Below are positions 26,383-35,386 of a stretch of 64,000 nt of DNA, piece after piece (position 1 is the first letter of the stretch; the number at the start of each line of letters is the position of its first letter). A program made the position numbers and the translations under genes. The notes beneath the pieces were generated by a model. That model searched no databases. It had not been told where the DNA came from and was given only the letters and a program-made list of their open reading frames with translations. The DNA comes from Paraburkholderia acidipaludis NBRC 101816 (lineage in GTDB: Bacteria; Pseudomonadota; Gammaproteobacteria; Burkholderiales; Burkholderiaceae), in assembly GCF_000684975.1 (NCBI RefSeq), contig NZ_BAXZ01000007.1:1-64000 (forward strand), given 5' to 3'.

Positions 26383-26796
26383 ATGAAAACACCCACGCGA
26401 AACCTGAGTAAAACGAACTTCGAACAGCTCTCGGAGTTCCGCTATCAGATGCGGCGCTTCGAGCGCTTTTCCGAGCAGGCAGCCCAGGGCGAAGGCGTTA
26501 CGCCGCTTCAGTATCTGCTGCTCCTGCATATCAAGGGCTATCCCGGCCGCGAATGGGCAACCGTCGGCGAACTCGCCGAACGGCTCCAGGCACAGCATCA
26601 CGGTGTGGTGGCCCTCGTGTCCCGCTGCGAAGCGCTGGAACTCGTCGAGCGTCGCGCCAGCGAGCGGGACCGGCGCCAGGTTGAAGTTCATATCTTGCCG
26701 GCAGGCGAGCGGATCCTCGCGCGCCTTGCCGAAATGCATCGTGCCGAGCTGCGCTCGCTCGAGGGCAGATTCACCATTCCGCAGATCGATTCCTGA
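26383..26796 (+). CDS. MarR-family regulator of the clc operon
   Basis: 137 residues. The winged helix spans about 45-105 (WATVGELAERLQAQHHGVVALV as recognition part; wing SERDRRQVEVHI). It starts 30 bases after the palindrome at 26331 and is followed after five bases by the ClC gene, so the two form an operon. It probably represses this operon and other genes carrying the same motif in the 25-33 kb block. The ligand is unknown. Confidence 0.88.
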   Translation: MKTPTRNLSKTNFEQLSEFRYQMRRFERFSEQAAQGEGVTPLQYLLLLHIKGYPGREWATVGELAERLQAQHHGVVALVSRCEALELVERRASERDRRQVEVHILPAGERILARLAEMHRAELRSLEGRFTIPQIDS

Positions 26797-26801
26797 ATTC
26801 C

Positions 26802-28616
26802 ATGAGTCACAACACCCACAAACGAGATTTTTCGGTCAACGACAGATTGCCCTACATTTGCACGCTGGCGGCCGGCATAGGCGTGCTCAGCACGGTGGCC
26901 GCATTCGTGCTGCTCGGCCTGATCCACCTCTTCACGAACCTGTTTTTCTTCGGCCATTTCTCGTTCGCCGATCGTTCGCCCGCGCTCAACAAGCTCGGCG
27001 GGTGGGTTGTGATCGTCCCCGTGATGGGTGGTCTTATTGTCGGCATGATGGCGCGCTTCGGCTCGGACAAGATTCGCGGCCACGGCATACCCGAAGCCAT
27101 CGAAGCCATTCTCTTCGGCAAGAGCCGCATGTCGCCGAAGGTCGCCGTGCTCAAGCCGCTCTCTTCCGGCATCGTGATCGGCAGCGGCGGCCCGTTCGGC
27201 GCCGAAGGCCCGATCATCATGACCGGCGGCGCCATCGGTTCGCTCATCGCGCAATGCGTGAAAGTCACCTCCGCGGAGCGTAAAACGCTGCTCGTTGCCG
27301 GCGCGGCAGCGGGCATGACGGCCGTGTTCGGCACGCCCGTGGCCGCGGTTCTGCTGGCCGTCGAGCTGCTGCTGTTCGAATGGCGCCCGCGCAGCTTCCT
27401 GCCGGTGGCGCTCGCTTGCGCCGTGGCCGGCTTCGCGCGTGCGATCTTCTTTTCGACCGGGCCGCTCTTCCCGCTCGACACGCCGCCACCGCAAGCCCTT
27501 TCGCTCGTCTCCTGCGTCGTCGCGGGCCTCCTTGCGGGAGCGCTTGCATCGAGCCTCTCGGCTGCGCTCTACAAGACCGAGGACCTCTTCGGCAACCTGC
27601 CGATCCACTGGATGTGGTGGCCGGCAATCGGCGGACTCGCGGTGGGCGTGGGCGGTTTCCTTGAGCCGCGCGCGCTCGGCGTGGGCTATGACGTGATCGG
27701 CGACCTGCTGCATCAGCACATCGTCGTGCAGGCCGCGCTCGCCATTCTCGCCGTGAAGGCGATCATGTGGGTGATCGCGCTCGGCTCCGGCACCTCCGGC
27801 GGCGTGCTCGCCCCGCTGCTGATGCTGGGCGCGGGACTCGGCGTGGTGCTCAGCCATGTGCTGCCCGGCGGCGACCCCGCGCTCTGGCCGCTCGTCTGCA
27901 TGGCAGCCATGCTGGGCGCGACGCTCGGCGCCCCCTTGACGGCCATCGTCTTCGCCTTCGAGCTGACGCACGACGCCAACGCCTTGCTGCCGCTGCTCGC
28001 GGCAACGCTCGTCGCTCACGGTTTCGCCACGGTCGTGATGAAGCGCTCGATCATGACCGAAAAGATCGCTCGGCGCGGCTATCACATTTACCGCGAATAC
28101 GGCGTCGATCCGCTCGAACGGCACTATGTCGACGAAGTCATGACGCGTGGCGTCGATGCGATCGACGCGAGCCTGAGCGTGCAGGACACGCTAGACCGCT
28201 ACTTTGGCCCGACGCAGACGCGGCGCGCCTACCCGGTGGTGAAAAACGGCGCGGTGCGGGGCGTGCTCGACCGCGCGGCGCTCGACGCATGGCGCGACAG
28301 CCGGCCGGCCGACGCACCGGTTGGCGAACTGCTGGGCGGAAAATCGACTGTGGTGGCGCTGCCGACCGAGACCTGCCGTCAGGTCGCCACACGCATGGCC
28401 GTGCACGGGCTCGAGCGCCTGCCGGTGGTCGCGGACGGGGTATCGTTGCAGCTCGTGGGCATCGTGTCCCGCAGCGATCTCGTCAAGCCGTCGCTCGCCC
28501 ACTTCGAAGAAGAGCAAAAGCGCGAGCGTTTTCGCCGCATTGCGCTCAGCCCGGCCAGGCGCCGTTTCGAACCCGCCGGCAAGCACGCCCACGACAACAA
28601 ACGCGGCGCGCATTGA
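26802..28616 (+). CDS. ClC-family chloride channel/antiporter with CBS pair
   Basis: 604 residues. The ClC membrane domain (about 20-430) shows the selectivity loops GHGIP (93-97), GAEGP (133-137, carrying the gating glutamate E135) and GTSGGVLAP. In E. coli ClC the first loop is GSGIP, so the central serine is replaced by histidine. Two CBS domains follow (about 440-505 and 510-575), as in eukaryotic ClCs. It should move Cl- or another anion, possibly coupled to protons. It is in an operon with marR and has a paralogue at 35387. Confidence 0.92.
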   Translation: MSHNTHKRDFSVNDRLPYICTLAAGIGVLSTVAAFVLLGLIHLFTNLFFFGHFSFADRSPALNKLGGWVVIVPVMGGLIVGMMARFGSDKIRGHGIPEAIEAILFGKSRMSPKVAVLKPLSSGIVIGSGGPFGAEGPIIMTGGAIGSLIAQCVKVTSAERKTLLVAGAAAGMTAVFGTPVAAVLLAVELLLFEWRPRSFLPVALACAVAGFARAIFFSTGPLFPLDTPPPQALSLVSCVVAGLLAGALASSLSAALYKTEDLFGNLPIHWMWWPAIGGLAVGVGGFLEPRALGVGYDVIGDLLHQHIVVQAALAILAVKAIMWVIALGSGTSGGVLAPLLMLGAGLGVVLSHVLPGGDPALWPLVCMAAMLGATLGAPLTAIVFAFELTHDANALLPLLAATLVAHGFATVVMKRSIMTEKIARRGYHIYREYGVDPLERHYVDEVMTRGVDAIDASLSVQDTLDRYFGPTQTRRAYPVVKNGAVRGVLDRAALDAWRDSRPADAPVGELLGGKSTVVALPTETCRQVATRMAVHGLERLPVVADGVSLQLVGIVSRSDLVKPSLAHFEEEQKRERFRRIALSPARRRFEPAGKHAHDNKRGAH

Positions 28617-28675
28617 TATCGCACAGCAGGGCGGCCCGCTGCGCGGCTTTTTCCGGCCCTGCACGACGCCCGGGG

Positions 28676-28984
28676 CTATAGCCCCCAGATAATGTCGGCG
28701 TGCTGCTTTTCGGCCTCTCTCATTATGTTGATAAAGGGCCAGGCTCGCTGGGAAAGCTGGTTGGCAGATCGATGGTCGGGATCGCGCGAGTATTGCAGGG
28801 CCAGTTCACGGTGCCCGGCTGCGGCGATCTCCGCCTCCATGCGCGCGATCGCCTTTGGCAATTCGTCGTGCGAAATGACGCCAAGCGTGTCGAGCCTTCG
28901 CCCCACGATCCCCAGCAGATATTGAGCGAGATCCCTGAGCATGACTACGTCAGGCGCAGCCCGCGATTGAAACGTAACCAACAT
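28676..28984 (-). CDS. DUF1840 family protein
   Basis: 102 residues from ATG 28984, preceded by GGGAGGG. The sequence (MLVTFQSRAAPDVVMLRDLA, then VISHDELPKAIARMEAEI) matches the DUF1840 family of beta-proteobacteria, function unknown. It converges with the ClC gene and lies just inside the operator-like motif at 29033, suggesting control by the nearby MarR. Confidence 0.85.
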   Translation of the reverse strand: MLVTFQSRAAPDVVMLRDLAQYLLGIVGRRLDTLGVISHDELPKAIARMEAEIAAAGHRELALQYSRDPDHRSANQLSQRAWPFINIMREAEKQHADIIWGL

Positions 28985-29032
28985 GTCCGACCCTCCCTTG
29001 TATGGTGCCGTCTTTGGGCCCGCTTTCATTTT

Positions 29033-29049
29033 ATATCACAACATGACAC
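29033..29049. promoter_or_regulatory. Second copy of the ATATCA-N5-TG motif
   Basis: ATATCA-CAACA-TGACAC between DUF1840 (minus) and the cysteine synthase gene (plus). The left half, including the flanking TTTT, matches the 26331 palindrome; the right half keeps TGA. It could control either divergent gene. Confidence 0.45.
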
Positions 29050-29156
29050 AATCAAGCGATAACCCGGCCGAAGACGGCACGGGAACATCGCGCTACCCCG
29101 CTCGCTGTCCAGCCGTCTATTCTCCATGAAGGATCCATTTCGCCGCGGAGGGCGTC

Positions 29157-30131
29157 ATGCGCGTGTCAGAGGGATTTACCGGCGCGATCGGCAATACGCC
29201 GCTCATCCGGCTTGCAAAACTTGGCGAAGAAACCGGCTGCGAAATATTCGGCAAGGCTGAATTCATGAATCCGGGCGGATCCGTCAAGGACCGGGCGGCG
29301 CGCTACATCATCGAGGACGCCGAACGCACGGGCCGCCTGAAAACGGCGGGTACCGTGGTAGAGGGCACGGCGGGCAATACGGGAATCGGCCTCGCGCATA
29401 TCTGCGCTGCACGCGGCTACCGCTGCGTGATCGTCATTCCCGAAACGCAGTCGCCGGAAAAAATGGCGCTGCTGCGCGCGCTGGGCGCCGAGGTACGGCC
29501 CGTGCCCGCCGCACCGTATCGTGATCCGAACAATTACCAGAAGATCGCGGCCCGCCTGGCGGGTGAACTGGAGAACGCGATCTGGGCCAATCAGTTCGAG
29601 AACCTCGCCAATCGCCAGGCGCATTACGAAACCACCGGCCCCGAGATCTGGCGCGATACGGCCGGCAACGTGGATGCATTCGTATGCGCCACCGGCACGG
29701 GCGGTACGCTGGCAGGTGTCGCCCGCTTTCTCAAGGAAAAGAATCCCGCCGTGCGGATCGTGCTGGCGGATCCCGACGGCAGCGCTTTGTACAACTTCGT
29801 GAAATCGGGCGAGTTACGCTCGGAAGGCAACTCGATTACGGAAGGCATAGGCTCGTCGCGCGTGACGGCCAACCTGGAAGGCACGCCGATCGACGACGCC
29901 GTTCACGTCGACGATCCCACCTGCGTGAACATGGTGTACCGCCTGTTGCGCGAAGAGGGCTTGTTCGTCGGAGGATCGACAGGCATCAACGTGGCGGCGG
30001 CGGTGCAGCTCGCACGGCAGATGGGGCCGGGACATACGATCGTGACGCTGCTGTGCGACCGCGGCAACCTGTATCAGGCACGCCTTTTCAATCCGGACTG
30101 GCTGCGCAGCAAGGGCCTCGCGCCGCAGTAG
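29157..30131 (+). CDS. PLP-dependent cysteine synthase family protein
   Basis: 324 residues. The PLP lysine is in NPGGSVKDRAARY, the substrate loop is EGTAGNTGIG, and the phosphate loop ATGTGGTLAG. It would make cysteine (or a beta-substituted alanine) from O-acetylserine and sulfide; acetate is released, which is notable beside acs/satP. It differs from standard CysK in several loop sequences and resembles the fungal/CysK2-like branch, so the nucleophile may not be sulfide. A GGAGG precedes ATG 29157. It is divergent from DUF1840 and convergent with acs. Confidence 0.85.
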   Translation: MRVSEGFTGAIGNTPLIRLAKLGEETGCEIFGKAEFMNPGGSVKDRAARYIIEDAERTGRLKTAGTVVEGTAGNTGIGLAHICAARGYRCVIVIPETQSPEKMALLRALGAEVRPVPAAPYRDPNNYQKIAARLAGELENAIWANQFENLANRQAHYETTGPEIWRDTAGNVDAFVCATGTGGTLAGVARFLKEKNPAVRIVLADPDGSALYNFVKSGELRSEGNSITEGIGSSRVTANLEGTPIDDAVHVDDPTCVNMVYRLLREEGLFVGGSTGINVAAAVQLARQMGPGHTIVTLLCDRGNLYQARLFNPDWLRSKGLAPQ

Positions 30132-30169
30132 ATGCCGCTTCGGTACAAAGCCCACTTTGCTTCGGCATC
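30131..30169. terminator. Hairpin between convergent cysteine synthase and acs
   Basis: GATGCCG (30131-30137) pairs with CGGCATC (30163-30169), with an inner AAAG-CCCA-CTTT stem. It lies in the 51-base gap between converging genes and could act on both strands, but there is no T tract. Confidence 0.35.
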
Positions 30170-30182
30170 CTCTCCACCTGCC

Positions 30183-32123
30183 TCAGTGGGCAATGCGATG
30201 ATCGATCAACTCCTTGACCACGCGGGGATCCGCCAGCGTGGAAACGTCACCCAGTTGGTCGTACTCGCCGCCCGCGATCTTGCGCAGGATTCGACGCATG
30301 ATCTTGCCTGAGCGAGTCTTCGGCAATGCGGGTGCCCACTGCACGAAGTCCGGGCTCGCGATCGGCCCGATTTCGCTGCGCACCAGCTTCACCAGCGCCG
30401 CGCGCAGCGCTTCGGTCGGCTCAATGCCGACTTTGAGCGTCACGTACGCGTAGATGCCCTGCCCCTTGAGATCATGCGGGAACCCGACCACCGCCGCCTC
30501 CGCGACGTCGGGGTGGGCAACCAGCGCGCTCTCCACTTCGGCCGTGCCAAGCCGATGCCCCGATACATTGACGACGTCGTCGATACGGCCGGTAATCCAG
30601 TAGTCGCCGTCTTCATCGCGAAAGCAACCATCACCGCTGTAGTACTTACCTTCGAACTGGCTGAAGTACTGCTGCCGCATGCGATCAGGATTGCCATACA
30701 CATAGCGCATTTGACCCGGCCACGAGTCGAGCATGCACAGACTTCCGCTACCCGCCCCCTCGATCACTTCGCCTTTTTCGTCGACCAGCGCCGGGCGTAT
30801 GCCGAAGAAAGGCCGCGTGGCGGAACCGGGTTTGAGCGGCGTAGCGCCCGGCAGCGGCGCGATCATGATGCCGCCCGTTTCCGTCTGCCACCAGGTGTCG
30901 ATCACGGGACAGCGCTTGTCGCCAACCACCTCGTAATACCATAACCAGGCCGCGGGATTGATCGGTTCCCCGACGGTGCCGAGGAGCCGCAGCGACTGAC
31001 GCGAGGTCTTGCGCACCGGATTGTCGCCGTCACGCATCAACGCGCGAATGGCAGTTGGTGCGGTGTACAGAATATTCACCTGATGCTTGTCGCAGACCTG
31101 CCAGAACCGCGAGCTATCGGGATAGTTCGGCAGCCCTTCGAACATCACCGTGGTAGCGCCGTTCGCGAGCGGGCCGTACACGATATAGCTGTGCCCCGTC
31201 ACCCAGCCGACATCGGCCGTACACCAGTAGATATCGCCGTCCCGATAGTCAAAGACATACTGGTGCGTCATCGCCGCATACGTCAGATAGCCGCCGGTGG
31301 TATGCACCACGCCCTTGGGCTTGCCCGTGGAACCCGAGGTGTAGAGGATATACAGCGGGTCTTCGGCATTCATCTCTTCCGCCGGGCAGTCCGCCGTGCT
31401 CCGCTCAATCAGGTCGGCATACCAGTGGTCGCGGCCCTCCACCCACGCAACCTGCCCACCCGTGCGCTTGACCACTACGCATGTGTCTACTTTCGACCAC
31501 TTCGCCATGGCCGCATCGGCATTCTGTTTCATCGCGATCGCGCGACCGCCGCGCACGCCCTCGTCTGCCGTGATGAGAACGTGGGAATCGCAATCTTCAA
31601 GGCGATTCGCGAGCGCCTCCGGCGAAAATCCGCCGAACACCACCGAATGAACGGCGCCTATGCGCGCGCACGCCAGCATGGCGACCGCAGCCTCGGGAAT
31701 CATCGGCATGTAGATCGTCACGCGGTCGCCACGCTTGACACCTAAGGACTTCAGAGCATTCGCGAACCGGCAGACTTCCTCATGTAGTTCCCGATAAGTG
31801 AGCGTCTTGCTGACGGCCGGATCGTCGCCCTCCCAGATGATCGCCGTCTGATGGCCGCGCGTGGGGAGATGGCGATCGAGACAATTGCTGCACGCGTTGA
31901 GCGTACCGTCATGGAACCAGCGGATATGCAGATCGTCGCTCGCGAACGATACGTCCTTCACTTGCGTATATGGCCTGATCCAGTCCAGACGCCTGCCGTG
32001 CTCGCCCCAGAAACGCTCGGGGTCTTCGGCGGACTGCCGGTACATTTCCTGGTAGCGCGCTTCGTCTATCCACGCCTGCGCGGCCCGGTTGGCAGGCACC
32101 GGGAACACCTGATGCTCGGACAT
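30183..32123 (-). CDS. acs: Acetyl-CoA synthetase
   Basis: 646 residues from ATG 32123 (GAGGAAACC ahead). It has the AMP-forming signatures YTSGSTGKPKGV and the WWQTETGG core motif, and ends in the A10 motif TRSGKIMRRILRKI, whose lysine is the usual acetylation switch. It converts acetate, ATP and CoA to acetyl-CoA via acetyl-AMP. It follows satP after 73 bases on the same strand, giving an acetate uptake-activation operon. Confidence 0.94.
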   Translation of the reverse strand: MSEHQVFPVPANRAAQAWIDEARYQEMYRQSAEDPERFWGEHGRRLDWIRPYTQVKDVSFASDDLHIRWFHDGTLNACSNCLDRHLPTRGHQTAIIWEGDDPAVSKTLTYRELHEEVCRFANALKSLGVKRGDRVTIYMPMIPEAAVAMLACARIGAVHSVVFGGFSPEALANRLEDCDSHVLITADEGVRGGRAIAMKQNADAAMAKWSKVDTCVVVKRTGGQVAWVEGRDHWYADLIERSTADCPAEEMNAEDPLYILYTSGSTGKPKGVVHTTGGYLTYAAMTHQYVFDYRDGDIYWCTADVGWVTGHSYIVYGPLANGATTVMFEGLPNYPDSSRFWQVCDKHQVNILYTAPTAIRALMRDGDNPVRKTSRQSLRLLGTVGEPINPAAWLWYYEVVGDKRCPVIDTWWQTETGGIMIAPLPGATPLKPGSATRPFFGIRPALVDEKGEVIEGAGSGSLCMLDSWPGQMRYVYGNPDRMRQQYFSQFEGKYYSGDGCFRDEDGDYWITGRIDDVVNVSGHRLGTAEVESALVAHPDVAEAAVVGFPHDLKGQGIYAYVTLKVGIEPTEALRAALVKLVRSEIGPIASPDFVQWAPALPKTRSGKIMRRILRKIAGGEYDQLGDVSTLADPRVVKELIDHRIAH

Positions 32124-32196
32124 GGTTTCCTCCTGGGAGACGGAAGACGCAGCGCCGCCGCATCGGGCGGCGCCCCAAAGACGCGTCGCGGAATCG

Positions 32197-32778
32197 TCAC
32201 GCGGGTTGCGGATGAGCGTTATCCACGTAAGGATGCGTCGGAAGCACGGTGCGCCCGAAGCTCTCGTTGATGACCATGGCCGCCGATGCGTAGAACGCCA
32301 GCACGGCCGTCGCCAGTCCCATGTAGCCGCCCGCATGCGTAGCAAGCGCCGATCCTGTCCATACGCCGATGGCGAGCAACAGGAACGTGATCCAGAGCGC
32401 GAGAAACACGAGTTGCACCGAGGTGCTCGTGTGCATCGAGCCTATCCACATGTAGAACGTAAAAACGCCCCAGACGAAGAGATACCAGCCGAGAAACGCC
32501 GGCGGCACCTTGGTGCCGAGAAACGCGACGAACAACGCGAACGACCACCAGAAGGCACCGTAACTCAGGAATGCCACGGTTCCGAGCGTATTGCCGCGAG
32601 GAAATTCGAGTACGCCCGCAATCATCTGCGCGGTGCCGCCAAAAGCGAACGCGAGCGCCAGCACGAGCCCCAATGCGTCTGAACTGAACCAGCCCGCATT
32701 GACCATGCTGAGCATCCACGTCGTGAAAGCAAATCCGGCCAGCCCTAGCGGCGCCGGATTGGAGAGCTTGCCATTCAT
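32197..32778 (-). CDS. satP: Acetate/succinate transporter of the GPR1/FUN34/YaaH family
   Basis: 193 residues from ATG 32778, preceded by GGAGGCAATCG. The family signature NPAPLGL is at 7-13, followed by six membrane helices with FAFGGTAQMIAGVLEF in helix 2. SatP-type proteins are hexameric acetate/succinate channels. It is immediately upstream of acs, and the ATATCA-N5-TGATAT motif lies about 245 bases ahead. Confidence 0.92.
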   Translation of the reverse strand: MNGKLSNPAPLGLAGFAFTTWMLSMVNAGWFSSDALGLVLALAFAFGGTAQMIAGVLEFPRGNTLGTVAFLSYGAFWWSFALFVAFLGTKVPPAFLGWYLFVWGVFTFYMWIGSMHTSTSVQLVFLALWITFLLLAIGVWTGSALATHAGGYMGLATAVLAFYASAAMVINESFGRTVLPTHPYVDNAHPQPA

Positions 32779-33354
32779 CGATTGCCTCCGTGTCCGTTGT
32801 CTGTATGTGCTACAGGTCGAGACTACCGGCGGCACGCACAACGCCATTGCCGCCGAAGCCCAGGCGCAACGTGCGAACCCTCTTCCGTGAAATGGTTCCC
32901 GAGCAGGGCACGTCCAGACGGCAGGCACGCGCTGCTCAACTCAGCCTGGATACATCATTGCCTCCAGCGGATTTCTGCACACGGCAGATCCCCAAGTTTG
33001 AGTTCGTTCCATTATAGCCGCAATATCACTTCATGATATATTTATCCAGTTACTTTTCTCTCCGGAAAGAGCGGATTCTTCAGCGGGAATTGAGCCTTGA
33101 ACGGCTTGATTCATATGAATCAGAGGCAGAAGCGCGCAGCAATTTCGATACCCGGAAATTCGAGCGCCATCTATCTCGATTCCACGGTCGAGGCCATTCA
33201 ATTTAATAAGGATATCTATACTTAGCCGTGTTTCTTGTTCACTTGTTTCCGGCGTACCAGAATCTGCATTGTCCATACCAGCCGTGATGGCATCGTTGTT
33301 TGCACGCGGCCGCAGCGGTATCGTAAGGTTGTCAGGTCAGACGCGGAAACGAAT
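32779..33354. other. Divergent control region between satP and fnr
   Basis: 576 bases without a supported gene. It contains the palindrome at 33023 and an AT-rich stretch 33000-33230. A minus-strand frame of 81 codons (33031-33276) has no family resemblance and no clear ribosome binding site. The two divergent promoters presumably sit around the palindrome. Confidence 0.45.
33023..33039. promoter_or_regulatory. Third copy of the ATATCA-N5-TGATAT motif
   Basis: ATATCA-CTTCA-TGATAT has perfect 6-base arms and the same 5-base spacer as the site in front of marR (26331). It is between satP-acs (minus) and the ferredoxin-NADP reductase gene (plus). Confidence 0.55.
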
Positions 33355-34410
33355 ATGACATCTCAGAGCAACGCTCCGGAAGGCGATCCCATCCGCATAG
33401 ACGTGCTGATCGTCGGCGCCGGTCCCGTAGGCCTCTTTGCGGCATTCGAGGCCGGGGTCATCGGACTCTCGTGTCGGATCGTGGAAACCCTCGAGCGCAT
33501 TGGCGGCCAGTGCATCGAGCTCTATCCGGACAAACCGATCTACGACATTCCCGCCGTCCCATCGTGCACGGCACGCGATCTCGTCGATCGGCTGCTCGAG
33601 CAATGCCGGCCGTTCGATCCTCCGATCCATCTCGGCCAACGCATCGAAACCCTCGAGCCGGGCGAAGACGGGCGCTGGATCGTCCGCACCGGCGAGGGAC
33701 TCCGGTTCGATACCGCAGCGGTCCTGATCGCCGCGGGTAACGGCGCCTTTGCTCCACAGCGCCTGGCTCTCGCGGAAGCCGGATCGCTCGAAGGGCGTCA
33801 TCTTCACTACGGCGTGCAGAATATCGGCGACTTTTCCGGGAAGCGCGTAGTCGTGGCGGGCGGAGGAGACTCTGCGCTCGACTGGGCCCTGGCCCTTCTT
33901 CCTGTTGCACGGCAGGTCACGCTCGTGCATCGCCGCAATGCGTTCAGCGCGGTGGACTCAAGCGTCGCGCGTTTGCGGCAGTCGATCGAGGCCGGCGAAA
34001 TCGGCTTCGTGGTCGGCACGATCGCCGGCCTGAATGCGCCTGCAGACCGGCTCGAATCGGTGGATGTCCATCAGATTGAAGGGGCGACCCGTCTGGAGGC
34101 GGACGAGTTGCTCGTGCTCTACGGTCTCGTCGCGGACCTCGGCCCGATTGTCGACTGGGGGATAGAAATACAAGGCGGACGCATCGCCGTCGACACGTCA
34201 TATTACGAAAGCTCGCGCGCGGGCATTTTCGCGGCAGGGGATATCGCGACCTATCCCAACAAGCAGAAACTGATTCTTTCCGGCTTCCACGAAGCCTCGC
34301 TTGCCCTGCGCAAGGCCTATCACTACGCCTTTCCGGGCAAGAAGCGCGTGCATGTGCATTCGAGCTACGACGCGAAGCTGGCGGAACGGGTCACGGCAAG
34401 TCACGCATAG
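33355..34410 (+). CDS. Ferredoxin--NADP+ reductase, thioredoxin-reductase-like type
   Basis: 351 residues from ATG 33355. The FAD motif VLIVGAGPVGLFAA (17-30) is followed by GGQCIELYPDKPIYDIP, the NADP motif VVVAGGGDSALDW and FAAGDIATYPNKQKLI near the C-terminus. The CxxC pair of thioredoxin reductase is absent, as expected for type-2 ferredoxin/flavodoxin-NADP reductases. It would transfer electrons between NADPH and ferredoxin or flavodoxin. An upstream frame start at 33235 lacks support. It is divergent from satP-acs. Confidence 0.88.
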   Translation: MTSQSNAPEGDPIRIDVLIVGAGPVGLFAAFEAGVIGLSCRIVETLERIGGQCIELYPDKPIYDIPAVPSCTARDLVDRLLEQCRPFDPPIHLGQRIETLEPGEDGRWIVRTGEGLRFDTAAVLIAAGNGAFAPQRLALAEAGSLEGRHLHYGVQNIGDFSGKRVVVAGGGDSALDWALALLPVARQVTLVHRRNAFSAVDSSVARLRQSIEAGEIGFVVGTIAGLNAPADRLESVDVHQIEGATRLEADELLVLYGLVADLGPIVDWGIEIQGGRIAVDTSYYESSRAGIFAAGDIATYPNKQKLILSGFHEASLALRKAYHYAFPGKKRVHVHSSYDAKLAERVTASHA

Positions 34411-34433
34411 CCTCGCGGGAGACTATCGGGCAA

Positions 34434-35372
34434 TCAACCCGCCTCGCAAGGCCAGGGCAGCAAACTGGCGTGCATGCCCACTTTCCGCGAGATGATTTCG
34501 TAGATCGATACGTCGTCCAGCTCGAATGCCGTGGCCCAGTCGCTCAAATGATCGCACCACGCCCTGAAATGCTGTTCGTCGACAAGTTGCCGCAACGCCA
34601 GTTCTTTCGCCCTGAAGTTGGCTTCCCATAAGCGCAGCGTTCTCACGCAATGCCGACGCAGGTCCTGAATGCAGGACACTTCAAGTCCACCGTCGCGCAT
34701 CGCGGTCAACGTATGGCCAAGATCGGGCGGCTCGTCATCCGCCAGCGCGTAACTGCCAAAAAATTCAGCGCTGTCGTATCGGGACCGCCGCCCAACCGGC
34801 CGGGCCGACATGACGCAGTGGCTGACGAGCACGCCGTCCGGCGCCAGATGTTCGTGCAACGCTTCCACATACTCAGGAAAATCGCTGCGATCGTCGTAGC
34901 CCAGCACGCCAAGGTTCGTGATCCTGTCGAACCGGCCTTCCACGTCAGGGCGGGCCTGCAGCCTGATCTCGACGCGATCGGACAGGCCTGCCGCCTTGAT
35001 GCACTCGTTGGCCCAGTCGAAGCGATTTTTCGATCGGGTAACGCCAACGCAACGCGCGCCGAACTTCTCTGCCGCCCGAATCACCAATGCCCCCCAACCG
35101 CAATCGACGTCGAGCAGCCTGTGGCCAGCCCTGAGATCGATTTTCGTCAGCACACGGTCGATCTTTTGAAGCTGCGCCGTAGCGAGATCTTCGTCGCCAT
35201 GCTCGAACCACGCACAGGAATAGACCATGAGCGGATCCAGCCACATCGCGTAGTAGTCGTTCGGCGCGTCGTAGAGGTGGCGGCCGCGCCTGGCGAGTGC
35301 GCTCTTCATGGTCGACTTCATGAGCGACACAATCTTTCGGAATCCGACATTTCCCGTTTTGTCATGCGGCAT
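34434..35372 (-). CDS. Cyclopropane-fatty-acid-synthase-like methyltransferase
   Basis: 312 residues, preceded by GGAGGAG. The family pattern DYYAMWLDPLMVYSCAWF is near residue 40, followed by the SAM-binding motif I LLDVDCGWGAL (usual form DIGCGWG) and a C-terminal TLRLWEANF. It is shorter than typical CFA synthases (about 380 to 400), and the residue after the histidine in the HYxxTLxxW segment is cysteine (HCVRTLRLW). It may modify lipid or another substrate with SAM. It begins 15 bases after the ClC gene and is last in the nitronate monooxygenase-ClC-methyltransferase operon. Confidence 0.8.
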   Translation of the reverse strand: MPHDKTGNVGFRKIVSLMKSTMKSALARRGRHLYDAPNDYYAMWLDPLMVYSCAWFEHGDEDLATAQLQKIDRVLTKIDLRAGHRLLDVDCGWGALVIRAAEKFGARCVGVTRSKNRFDWANECIKAAGLSDRVEIRLQARPDVEGRFDRITNLGVLGYDDRSDFPEYVEALHEHLAPDGVLVSHCVMSARPVGRRSRYDSAEFFGSYALADDEPPDLGHTLTAMRDGGLEVSCIQDLRRHCVRTLRLWEANFRAKELALRQLVDEQHFRAWCDHLSDWATAFELDDVSIYEIISRKVGMHASLLPWPCEAG

Positions 35373-35386
35373 CCTGCTCCTCCGTT

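Noticed and set aside
26619..28124. Long minus-strand frame opposite the first ClC gene
   Set aside because: His/Arg/Glu-rich antisense product without any motif; the ClC gene on the plus strand is certain.
33031..33276. 81-codon minus-strand frame in the satP-fnr gap
   Set aside because: No homology pattern, overlaps the palindromic operator, and no convincing ribosome binding site; chance frame in an AT-rich gap.
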